The notes under the pieces: generated by a model
What the model saw: only the letters and a program-made list of their open reading frames with translations
Database searches by the model: none
What the model was told of the DNA's origin: nothing
Source of the DNA: Neodontobutis hainanensis
Lineage: Eukaryota > Chordata > Actinopteri > Gobiiformes > Odontobutidae
Direction: 5' to 3'
DNA length: 64,000 nucleotides
Assembly: GCA_024349245.1 (NCBI GenBank)
Contig: JALDNG010000019.1
Span: 2,709,001 to 2,773,000, forward strand
Shown: one piece after another, positions 13,482 through 24,274 of the stretch
Layout of the letters: each line of letters opens with the position of its first letter
Numbering within the stretch: the stretch's first letter is position 1
Made by a program: the position numbers and the translations under genes

Positions 13482-14667
13482 CTTAATAAAGAAAACATTA
13501 CAGTTCCTTATGTTAAGTGTCTTCATTTTTTTAACATAACTGTATCTTCTTTACATTAAAATTGGTTTCTTGGAATGAATTGCCAGGCTGTGTAAACATG
13601 CTGTTGTGTGTTTGACCTGTTTACAGCTGCATCCAACTTCACATTATCTTAAAGCATTGCTGCATAACCTCTTGCATATGCACCATCTAAATTCTTTAAG
13701 GCACATACTGTAAAGTTTCCCACAGTCGCACATTTGATGACATTGCATAACAAAAATAACTTAATAAAACTGACTTATTTGGCGTTGTTGGTGGGATACA
13801 TTAAAAGAAGACTAATTTTAGCTCATTTACAAAATAGACTGAAGTACTCATACTGTTTAACGTGCAATGTTCCATATCTAAATTAACATTAATAATCAAC
13901 TTCAGTTCAAATCAAACAACAAAGTCAAAGTAAATTCCTGGGAAAGCACTTTACTCATCCAGTTGGTCTTAAGCACATAGCATTATAACGATTGCACTCG
14001 CTCTCAACGTCCACAGGATTATTATTCATACATCAGCTGTGTTATGCCTGGTTTGAAAGGCTAAACACACACTGCTTTGTTAGCTGCCTCTCTGTCACTC
14101 AACACTGTATTTTCCTTTGCTTTCACTGAGCAGAAACTTGCCAGAGTCTGAGGATCTCAAGCAAAGCCAAAGACAATAACCGATCCAGGCTAATGGTCCA
14201 CACGCTGTGATAAATGACAGCATTACAAAGCAGCAAGGAACGCACTGCTGTTTCTTCTACAAAGGCTTTCAGAACATTCAACACTTTTTTTTATTTTAAG
14301 GGAAGAAAACTTAACAGTAGCTGGGCAAAAGACAATTAGTCAGAGTTTAATTTAAAACAACAATTGAGGGGGAAGAGGAGAAAAGCACAAAGGCGTTTGA
14401 GTAAAGAGGCAGTGGAATAGATGGATGTAAATAATCAACTGTTCTGGGAAAATAAGACTCTTTGGTTTTGCTCTTGGACCCTCTGAGACTGATAGTTTGT
14501 AGAGTAAAGTTTCAAACCAAAGACAAGAGAATTGTGAGCTTTGTTTAATCAGACGCTCGTTTACTTCAGGGTTTTCTCACTTTTAAATAAGCTCTCATTA
14601 ACTCAGTGATGTTCGAGGATGTACTTCTAACTTTTTATGGTAAGATCTGAATTTTGATTCAACATAA

Positions 14668-14935
14668 TGTCTGTGAAGGTTCTCAGTCATCCAGGTCATC
14701 TTGAAGAAAAGGTTAAAACAAAAGCAACTGGACTTCATCTGAAGCATCTGAAGACATTTCGTCTCTAATTCCAAGATACTTTATCAATTCTGGGATCAAC
14801 TGATACCAGAGCTGAGCTTTCTCTCTCGAGGGAGGGGTTTGTCCTGAAACTAAGCCTGATGGAACCAGGCTGTTCTGTCGAAAGGACTGTGACTCCTGAT
14901 GTGAGAGTCATTAAAGGCTCAGGTATATCCTAGAA
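14668..14935 (-). repeat. Retroelement-like 3' fragment (Penelope-like?)
   Basis: Read on the minus strand, this ends with GATGACCTGGATGACTGAGAACCTTCAC. Before that come TTGCTTTTGTTTTAACCTTTTC and a segment with GAGACGAAATGTCTTCAGATG. I remember this arrangement (ACGAAACGTCTTCA, then CCAGTTGC, then CCTGGATGACTGAGAACCTTCACAGA) as a very common teleost dispersed repeat, probably the 3' part of a Penelope-like retroelement. The family name is from memory and uncertain. A second copy of the same terminus lies at 17138-17168 in the opposite orientation. No coding capacity remains. Confidence 0.5.
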
Positions 14936-15035
14936 TCAAGAGTCATTTTATCCACCTACTTTAGCTGCCCTGACAAATTAATAACTCAAATTAAAGATTT
15001 ACATTTCGAGCTGAGCTGAAAGTGACACTGAAATG

Positions 15036-15060
15036 TTTTTTTTTTTTTTTTTTTTTTTTT
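15036..15060 (+). repeat. Poly-T tract
   Basis: A run of 25 T. It could be the tail of a minus-strand retroposon, but no body was recognised to its right. Confidence 0.85.
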
Positions 15061-16011
15061 AGTTTTAAGTATTTTAAAAGTGGTAATAAAAGCCCCTAAA
15101 GAAACAGGTTGAGATTAAATAGTCATTTTGGCCCTACGCTGGGGCCAACAGTGCAGCCACAGTGTAACGTGTGTTGAAGTAATTAGGCGGCGGCCGGAAG
15201 GAGGGCTGTGGTGTCACCGGAGAGCACAGGTGACCGTATCTGTGAAGCTGATGGAGCCGTGAGTCAAAGAAGAACTCAGAGGATGTGTGAAGCAACACAA
15301 ATGTAAGATTTGTGTTTCCATGAAATGCAATTTATTGAAAAAAAAAAAAAAATACTAACTCTATTGTTTATGTTTATAACATATTTTCTGTTTATGAGTT
15401 TATTATGTAATGTCTATTATAGCTTTATAAATGTTATATGTTTTTAAAAGTGCACTAAGGAAACTTAAATTTATTATTATTATTTTTTTTTTAAAAGGAC
15501 AGTAAAATAAATAAAGTTAACTAAATTAGTTTTATTTTCAGATGCCAAGAATCATGTTTCCTGTGTGAGAATTACAGATTGGCATCATGGATTTTACATC
15601 TTTCACAGATGATTTCATGATTTATGATATTCTTACAGTTTAAACCAACTGGAACTTAACTGGAATTACTTTACAATACTTTTTTATTGCATTTGTTTAA
15701 AGTGAAAATAACATGAATACAGGCTGGACATGTTGAACAAGAGCTACCTGTTCTTAAATGTTGATTATTAAAAGAATATTAGTTTTATAACCTTTCAAAT
15801 ATTTATATCAGCAACTCGTTTAAATTTAGTCTATTCAATTATTCATGCAATTCTTAAAAAAATATTATCTTAAATATTATCTTAATTTTAAGTTCAGAAT
15901 ATTATAAAACGTAATAGACATTACAGCGTCTAAAGTCTGCTCAATGATTTAAAACAACAGCAATTATCCCAATAAAAATCTGCCACAATCATTTAATCTT
16001 TACTGTTATCC

Positions 16012-16050
16012 ACCCCAGTCCCCACCCCCTCCCCACCCCCACCCCTACTC
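16012..16050 (+). repeat. C-rich low-complexity tract
   Basis: An almost pure C tract with scattered A and T (CCACCCC, CCCCACCCCC units). The minus strand is G-rich with several G-runs, so a G-quadruplex in the pre-mRNA is conceivable. Confidence 0.7.
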
Positions 16051-17061
16051 TGTCTCCCAAAAATGATTTTGTCCCAGTATTAATAATATATATAAATCAT
16101 ATCTTTTGGAAAAAAAAAAGAGGAAAACATGAGAAGTGTCAAATTTCAAATGTGTTGATACCGATAACACTGCATCAGGACAGCTCTGAGCACAACATCA
16201 TCTCTAGGACACAGTCAGGGCCAGAACACGACACATGGAAGGAGATCCCAGGGAAGAGTTAACAATAAACAATTCAACGTGAGGATTAACCACATTACTA
16301 ACTGTACAAGACTGACCTTACAAACCTCAACTCCATTTTGTCCTCAATGCCTTCCTCACTGCAGAGTTTGAGAGTCACTGTCTCGCCGAGTGAAGAATTG
16401 CTGCAGATAGTTTATAAAACACAATGCTGTCCTGTCCTTTATTTTTGAGAAACAAGCAGAAAAGTCTGATAGGAGAAGTGAGTGTCCTTGTACTCTCTGT
16501 TCTCTTGTGTTTCCTTAATAACCTTATCCATCAGACTGGCTACAACATTCAAAGTCAAAAGCACACACTAGATACACAGTTTTTGCACTGGTCAGTCACT
16601 AAAGACCTACTTTACATTCTTCATACGTTACCAATGAGTCCATTTCTATGTGACTCATCTTTATTTAAAGCAACATGTAGCACTATTCATCAAACTGTCA
16701 CCTGCTGGGTTAAGCTTAAATCAGTATCATATCATAATCACTATCTTAGTAAGAACTCATAGGGATTCATTTGTAATATTTTTCACTGATTCTTCATCAT
16801 TAACATTCATCAGAAATGTTTGATTGACCACATGTGATTGTCATTTCCAAAGGTCTGACTCACGGATGTTTAATTAGAACAGAATTAAACGCAGCTGCCG
16901 TATGTGGTAAATATAATATGTGTGAAAATAAAAGTCTGTTTTATGACTTATCTGATACAATGGAGACTTCGGATATCACAATTAAATATCTTTTCACTTA
17001 TTTAAAGAGTCCTTGATTAAAGGCACAAAGGAGAGTGACTTAAAAATAGTTCCATTCAAAT

Positions 17062-17168
17062 AAAAAAAAGGTTAAAGTAAAAGCATCTGGACTCAGTTTT
17101 TGAGGTGATGCAGATGCTTTTACTTTAACCTTTTTTTCAAGACGACCTGGATGACTGAGAGCCTTCAC
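17062..17168. repeat. Inverted dimer of a retroelement terminus, 27-bp hairpin
   Basis: The arm at 17063-17089 (ending TAAAGTAAAAGCATCTG) is a perfect 27-bp reverse complement of 17111-17137, across a 21-nt loop. The right arm continues into CAAGACGACCTGGATGACTGAGAGCCTTCAC, the terminus also seen on the minus strand at 14668-14720. The structure therefore looks like two copies of the same element end joined head to head, with the left copy cut short. It is non-coding, and the transcript would form a strong hairpin. Confidence 0.75.
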
Positions 17169-19237
17169 TTCCATTCAAATCTTACTTTTTGGTAACACTG
17201 TTTGTGGAAAACTTTAATCTGCTACAGTCTTTTAAAACCACAGGCTTTATTTCTTCCTTTATAAAGTTTTCCCAGATCCCATATTGACTGTTTATAGATT
17301 TACTATAAAGAGCTGACGTTGCTTCCCTCCTCCTGCAGCAGGTTCATGGAGCATCTTTGCGAACCTGAGTTGTGTTAAAAGAGAAGCATAAATGACATGG
17401 AAAGACTTGCTACATGCGTACATATGTGTGTGTTTCTCTTCCGTGTCAGAGATGAGGTACAAACTGCAGCTGCAAGTGCTTAAAATGACAGTGCTGTTTT
17501 ACATTGTGTGGCATGACAGTGGTTAGCTCAGCCCCAAATCCCATGGGTTTTAAAAAAATATACCTCTTCCTACAACACAATCGCAAAGTATGGCCTTCGA
17601 ACAAATTGTGCAGTGTAACGCTACAATAACTTATCTATGTTGCTGCTTCTTCAGAGCTTTGTGTTAAATCTAAATATGTCACTGAAAATCTGATTCACAT
17701 TTTTAGTGGGGTTGCCATCTTTAAGGCCTAAAATTGAAGATACTACTCCTACTCCTTTTAATGGCAATCCTATTTTAGTTTTTTTAATTATAGCTTCAAA
17801 CCCTACAGACTTTAAGCCACATCTGCTTTTTATCAGTCAATGAATGGTCTTTTGTGTTTTCCACAGTGAAGAGTGAGGGAAAGCAGTCATTGTGATGAGT
17901 ACAGTAATCATGAGAAGAAAAAAACATACGCTTAAATCAAATGCAACATTAAGGTCTGTTTTCGTCCCAGACTTTCCCTGAACTCTGACTGATCTGTTGC
18001 ACAATGTGTAAATTACAAAGACGGGAACACTGTTCTGTAAGTCGTCATTAGCTTTGTGCATATGGCAAACTTCCCAAAATGCCTCTGTTGAGTTTGTGCT
18101 TCTTAATCCAGCTGTGTCCATGAATGCATTTACTACACAATGTATACACATGTGTAAATAATTGATACTGTTTCTATAACAACGGCTTCCTGCAAACACA
18201 ACCAGCCTTAAATATAAAAAAAAGAGCTTTACATTCAAAACGGTTTCCCATTTCTATCTTTGAAACATTTAAGTCACTCTTTTCTGTGTGTTTTTGACAG
18301 CTGCACTCTGAGTGACAACAGCGGTAATGGACTGGACATTGAAGATCATGGTGCCAATTTTACGAGAAGATGGACATTTCTCAAAAATGGCCTCCAGGCA
18401 CAAACGGCTCCAATTTTATTCAGGGACAGAATAACTTCACTTCTGCTTCCATCACTGTTTTACAAATACAAACCACACAGACACATTGGGAAGTGCAGCT
18501 CTGACAGAAATGAGTTCGTACTTATATTATGTCATAAATTGGTGACTCATCAAAACATAACCAGAAGAGCTTGGTTTGTCCAGAGCTTTCTGAGGCTGAG
18601 TGATGTCTTTATAACACAGAGGCAGACAAGGCTTGAACAGAGCATGACGGTTCATTACGGGACTAATCACCCAAAGCGTTAGCCCATAATCCACCACATG
18701 GCTCTTAAAACAATGCACAGATAGAAAATGATAGCAAGGCAAGGACACAGTGATCCATTATGCAGCTGGAGACAACATATGCCTGTAGGAAAACACTTCT
18801 CCTACAGTGGGACAATCAAAAGCACACATGTACAAAAACAACAGGAGAGAATGAGGGAAAGATGGAGGGATAAGTGTTTGATGCCAGCCTCATTTCCGGC
18901 TCTTAATTAGCGAGGGCGATGGTGACGAGGAGCTGGCAGCCGGAGCCCATTTCCATAAAGATTGAGAATGAAATTAGAGCAGATTAAGGCAAACTGTTCT
19001 GGGGATGAAAACACACACAGTTTCTCATAAACTCACACTGCGCTAATCTTCAGGGCCTGTGATGGAGACAGTTTAAACAGTCAGTGTTTTAGGGACATGT
19101 GTGTGTGTGTCGATGTCATACTTAAGAACATTAAGAAAGTTGCATGAGCTCCACATTATTACTAAGCACAGTTGTGTATCACCTGATTTTGTGGAACAAC
19201 TAGAACAGCATGTTGAAGACAATGGGGTGTCTGGAAC

Positions 19238-19491
19238 TAATAATTTCATAAAGCACTTTTCCACCTACTGTCGAAGGCACTCAAAGTGCTTTACATACAT
19301 TAAACTATTATCAGTGTTACAGATCTTCACTGGAAGCAATGTAGGTTAGGTGTCTTGCCCAAGGACACAACGTCAGTATGCGGGGGAGAGCGGGATGTTA
19401 TGATGTTTTGGGATGTTTCGAGCGGGGATCGAACCGCCCACCCACCGGTCGAAGGACAGCCGCTCTACCCACTGAGCTATACTGCCGACCT
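19238..19491 (-). mobile_element. tRNA-derived SINE, subfamily B
   Basis: On the minus strand this starts GGTCGGCAGTATAGCTCAGT. It has a clear RNA polymerase III box A (TAGCTCAGTGGGTAGA) and box B (GGTTCGATCCC), giving a tRNA-like head of about 75 nt. The body contains ACATCCCAAAACATCATAAC, CCCGCTCTCCCCC and TTGTGTCCTTGGGCAAGACA. The tail has AAAGCACTTTGAGTGCCT then TAGGTGGAAAAGTGCTTTA. It shares the unusual ACATCCCAAAACAT insert and the tail with the copy at 52233-52440. The 5' head is intact by eye, so the internal promoter may still be readable. It is not a functional tRNA gene. Confidence 0.85.
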
Positions 19492-20199
19492 TCTTTGGAC
19501 CTTTTTATCTTTAGCGACTAATATAAAGATAACAAAAATGACATTAAAACAAGTAAAATGAAAACAGAGCAACATAAAGTGCTTTTGTGTCACTAAATGG
19601 GAACAGGACATCAATGTAACAAAGGCATTAACGGTGCAGTGTGTAGTTTTAACAGCATATGTTAGACACGTTGCATTTTTTGGTCAGAGTTAAAGGGCTC
19701 AGACTAAATGGCCTTGGACCAAGATGTGGCACACTTAAAAGTAGGAAATACTGTTGGCTATTTCAGAATAATGCACTTTTATTTCTCGAAGGGAAAAACT
19801 GGTTCTTTGGTTACTGAAATAACAGAGTGCAATATTTATGTTCATGTTCAATTTCATCCCAAACTGTGCTGATGCTGAGGCACTTTAGTTGGAATAGTTT
19901 TTATCTCTGAGGGAGTTCAGTCTCAGACCTGAACATGTACAAAAATGGACACTGTGCTGCAGGGACGTCTTATCAGTCAACAAATCCTATAGTATAAATC
20001 AGTTGATGAGTTCACTTTAGTTTATACCATTAAATGTGTTTTAATGTGTTTTTAATAAGAAACATCCATGTGCTTAGTGTCCAGCATAGTGCTAAGTTTA
20101 GAAGTGGACACTTGTAGAAACAGAAACAGGAAGATATGCCACTTGTAATGCGATGAAACTTAAAAAGTCAAATTTCAAAGAAGCGACAGAAAGAAAAAG

Positions 20200-20415
20200 A
20201 CTGTCCTTCCACCTAGTCCGTTTATGGGTCGCAGATAAATGGAGCCTATCCCAGCAGCTTTGGGCGAGAGGCGGGAGACATTGACAGACAACCCTTCACT
20301 CTCACACTCAGACACTCTGGGAAATTTGAACCAATTGACCTTCACATGCAGCTCGTTGTAGTGTAGGAAGAAGCCAGAGAGAGGCCGCGGTAACAAAAAT
20401 GGGAAGGACATGCTA
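20200..20415 (+). repeat. Degenerate teleost interspersed repeat
   Basis: This contains GGGTCGCAGATAAATGGAGCCTATCCCAGC, GGGCGAGAGGCGGGAGACA, CAACCCTTCACTCTCACACTC and AAGAAGCCAGAGAGAGGC. The order matches a very common fish repeat (GGAGCCTATCCCAGC ... GGGAGGAAGCCGGAGTACCCGGAG). I do not assign a class. A cleaner 3' part of the same repeat is at 44565-44720 and a worn one at 35560-35720. Confidence 0.6.
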
Positions 20416-23327
20416 CAAACTTGAGAAAATGACTCTGGACATTTAAACTGCTTTCTAATTGTTTAAAGGCGTGATAAAAAAAAACATTGTCTCACATGAT
20501 GGGAGTGTGTGGTGTTTGTGAAAATAAGGTCCGCTCAGATCAGAGAGGAGAGGGACAGATGTGTCGTATCAATTCACTGACCTCAGCTCAGTCCCAAACT
20601 GATAACCTTATACTGCCTCATAAATATGAAAACGGCTCAGACTGAACTATATCCAGCGAAGGTGAGGCACACACAGGGGCCGGCAGCGTTCTTCTGGTTA
20701 AACCTTCTCTTTATACACAACACAGAAGGGTAATAAGCACCTTTTCAATATGACCTCTTCCTACCAAATAAAGACTGGCTTTACAAGAACTGTATTGTTC
20801 TCCATTACTGCTTTGTTTAACTTGAGAAAGACATGGGCCAAAACCACAAATCTATTTTTTTCTGTTACATAAAACAAATGTAAACTTGGGGCAACGGGAA
20901 TATTTCTAGAATTAAAAAAAAACTGCTAGGTAATGTCTGGACATTGTAGTCCTTTAAGGTTTTAGGGTTAAGGAACCCATCTAATTGGTTGGATAAGTCC
21001 TAGAGCATGTTTCTTTTCTGGGACCCATTTATAAAATTATAATTCTGAGAGAGACTTTTCCTTGAACACTTACATCCCTGGCAACTACTTTTAGCACAAT
21101 TTCTTTTAGCTTTAATCTAACTCTAGTTTATTTCCTCACTAAGTTCAGTTGGTCTGGAGAGGTGTTAATGAGCATCAAGCAAAGGGAACTGTAGCCCGCC
21201 TAGAAACAGGGGTCTTCTTCAAAGTGAACCCCATTAAAGTCAGGCGAAAAGCAGACAAACAAAACCAAGGCAGGAAGTGTTTTCTGAAGACAGACTGATG
21301 AGAAAATGTGGATAAATTACATTTATGGGTAAAAGGAGATGAAAAATGATTGTTTTTAAAATATACTGTAAACATGTCAAAAACAACAAATACTTCAAAC
21401 TTACAAAAGAATAGCCATAATTAGATTCAGACGGTATTAAACGTCTAAATATAATGCTTAGGTAATTATGCATGAATGTCTGCTGTATGAGCAAATATTT
21501 CTTCTCTTCCATCTTTCATGTCGTCTGTCTATTGAGTTCATTGAAGCAGCGCCCCTACAGACAAGAAGTGTTACTGCAGTGGGTTTGGTTTTTTCGACAA
21601 AAGCTCAGGGCAAAACAGAACCACACCAATTAAAACTTAAACAATGGACTATATAAAAAACAACCTTACTCTTCCGGCTCCGGATCTGTTTTTTTTAATC
21701 ACAGATGTACTTTATTTTAGGTTTGTCTTTTTCAAAGTCCAAGTCAGAAAACTAGAGCCAGTCGATGAAATTGTTTTTGTCTGTACCACATCAACAGCAC
21801 AGATTCAATAATGTTGCATCAAAACCTCTCCTTTTTGCAACATATTTACTTCTTTATTCTTCTTCTGCTCTCTGTGAGCGGTACCTCTCTCCGTCTGAAG
21901 CCATTCCTTCCACCACTCGGCTCAAACTGCCATTATGTTTGTGGTTTGCTGTAGCCTCAGGCCCCTCCACATAAGCACATTTCAGAGCAATTATCCCAAA
22001 TGGGTGTCTGTGCCTACACAACAGCCATGCCAAAACACAGTGCCTTCCCCACTGGAGCTGCTCAGGCAATAAAGAACTGTGAGAAGCCGGGAGAAAACTG
22101 CAGCAAAAGGACTGTCTTTTGCTCCCAGAGTGAATCATTTTGTCGACCAATTTCCTGCACAAAGGCGAGGCAAGGAGACTATTAGACCTCTGGGCTGGAA
22201 ATGCAAACAAGAGGCAGAGATTAGAGACAGCTACTTCAAAAACAAATACAGATGTCTCTAAACAATATGGCACTGGGTGAGTCTTGAATAAAACAAATGG
22301 TGATTCTGTAAAAACAAAGCAGGAGATGTGTGCTCTGGTTACCTGCACAAATGTAGCTGCCACATTGAGGTGGCTTTTGTAATGCCCTTCTTAGTTGTAA
22401 TTAGACTTCACAGAAAAGTCCATACGTTCAGTTAGATGACAGACAAGTTTAAACAGAAGAGTATTTATGCTGTTTGTTCTGTGACCCACTTTTATGTAGC
22501 TGCCACTGAGGAATCTTTACAGGTGATCTAAAGAAGCCCCTCACATGTACCATCCTCCAAACATTGTAAGGATTTTATAATGTTGCTGGGCTCCCAGTCT
22601 CAGAAACGCTGTGATGTGTGAACAAAGTCAGGAGATCATTTTATTCTAGGTATCTGTATATGTTATATTGGCTTGAGCTTCCTAATATAGTGGCCACTTA
22701 TAAACTCCACATCAACAGAGGCTCTTACTGTATATCTAAGGTTCTTCCTTTCACCCTTCTAAAGTACGTTACTCAACAGTAAATGTGAAGGAGCGGTGTG
22801 AACGTAGTGGCCCTGAATGTGGCAGGGCTTTTCAATGTGGTTACACAGTACCTCATTTTCTCTAAGTGACTCTGAAGAGTTTCGTTTCCAGCGCGACCAG
22901 TTCTCGGCGAATCCCCCGCCCTGTCATTTCTTCACCACAAACCTGTGATCAGTCTCCAGCATCGCACAAGCCCTTTCCACGCACAGCCGGCTCCGGAACA
23001 AGTAAACAACTTTATCTGTCGACGCGGCGCAGGTGCTCAGGATTTTGATCGGGATTTGACGAATGCTTTATTTAAACCAACAGTGAGTCACAAGGCGTTC
23101 GGAGGATACCGACAAGGAGGTCATACTGGGATAAAAGTGTTTGCTCTGGATTTTTCAGTGCAAACAAGTAGAAACTGCAGTATGTTTATTGAAAAGGTTA
23201 ATCCGATTTTCCAACAGTGCTGCTGTGGCTTGGGGATATGACCTCAAACTAATGTGACAACGTTTGCTGAATTACAGTAAATGAGCAATAATTTTGTCTT
23301 TACAACCAATGCAGTAAGACGGAGTTA

Positions 23328-24274
23328 GGATCGGAGTTGGAAGTAACAGTTACTGAGTTAATTTTTCAGTAACGGAGTAATCTAATTAATTACTTTTCCC
23401 ATCGTTGTAACGCCGGTATCGTTACAGTGTCGCGTTACTACAAATGGGTTGAATAAAGCGTGAGGTGTCATGCTTTGGCCACACATCAGCTGCTGCTGCA
23501 GAGAGCAGGGGTGTGTGGGTGGGCCCTGCTCACGACGTCTCACTGCACAACTTCCACTAAACACAAGACAGCGTCAGCGACAATGGCGACGAGTCGGGGA
23601 AATTCAAAGGTAGCGTTCTCGAACTGGAAGCACCGGCACTACTTCTCGTTAATTGAAATTAAAGACAATAATGTATCTGTAACATGCTATGTCCAGGAAA
23701 AAAAGACTTTATCCAATTCTGCCTTTAAGCACCTCATCAACACATGCTAACACGACCTACGTTATCTGGTTTAGTTCGATGAGAGTATTTTAGTATAGAT
23801 TAATGTATTGTTTATTTTCAATGAGAATGACCAACATGTTAATCTACAGAGAGTTGGACTGTGTTCTGTTTATTCTGCAATAATTTACAGATAGAGATTT
23901 GCAATTGCATTTTGCGCTTGAATTTTATTTTCAATTTTTAAGTTTTAATTCCTATGCATATCATATGGTAGACAGCAATCTATTGAGTTCAAATAAATAC
24001 CAAATGTTCTAAAATACTATAGTGTTTTTATTCTTCAGTCAGTTCATATAAACATTTTTTTTGTTATGTTTCTTTTCATTATCTTATTATTTTGTTAACA
24101 TGTTATAGAACGTAATAGAGTTAAAGAACACAAAAAATAACTTCAGTTACTTTTCTGAGTAACTAATTACTTTTACAATGTAGTAACTGAGTTACTAACT
24201 CAATTACCTTTTGGGATAATGTGTAATGTGTAACTGTAACCAATTACTTTTTTAAAGTAAGATGACCAACACTA
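23328..24274 (+). mobile_element. Decayed hAT DNA transposon, internally deleted
   Basis: Both ends are rich in AGTAAC/GTTACT words. The left part has AAGTAACAGTTACTGAG, CAGTAACGGAGTAATCTAAT and TAATTACTTTTCCCATCGTTGTAACGCCGG. The right end reads AGTAACTGAGTTACTAACTC, then TAACTGTAACCAATTACTTTTTTAAAGTAAGATGACCAACACT. The right terminus on the other strand (AGTGTTGGTCATCTTACTTT) is the CAGTGTTGG-type end of a widespread vertebrate hAT group. I see no matching CAGTGTTGG start on the left, so that end looks truncated and its limit is approximate. At about 950 bp it is far too short for a complete hAT, and only a stub of transposase remains. Confidence 0.65.
23583..23750 (+). pseudogene. hAT transposase N-terminal remnant (BED-finger like)
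   Basis: A 55-residue open stub starting MATSRGNSKVAFSNWKHRHY and ending FKHLINTC, then a stop. The layout (W-[KR]-x-x-YF ... V-x-C-x-x ... LS-x-S-x-F-KHL) resembles the BED-type zinc finger at the start of hAT transposases. The expected second Cys of the CxxC pair is Tyr-Val-Gln here, and the last zinc-ligand His appears to be Cys, so the finger would not fold normally. The catalytic RNase H region and dimerisation domain are absent. An upstream in-frame ATG at 23463 exists, but 23583 looks like the family start. Confidence 0.5.

Noticed and set aside
19420..19491. Possible functional tRNA gene on the minus strand
   Set aside because: Same reason: the tRNA-like head continues into the SINE body shared with 52233-52440.
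21854..22363. 169-codon minus-strand frame in a GC-richer block
   Set aside because: The block is simply stop-poor. Its sequence resembles no protein family, and open frames occur on the other strand too.
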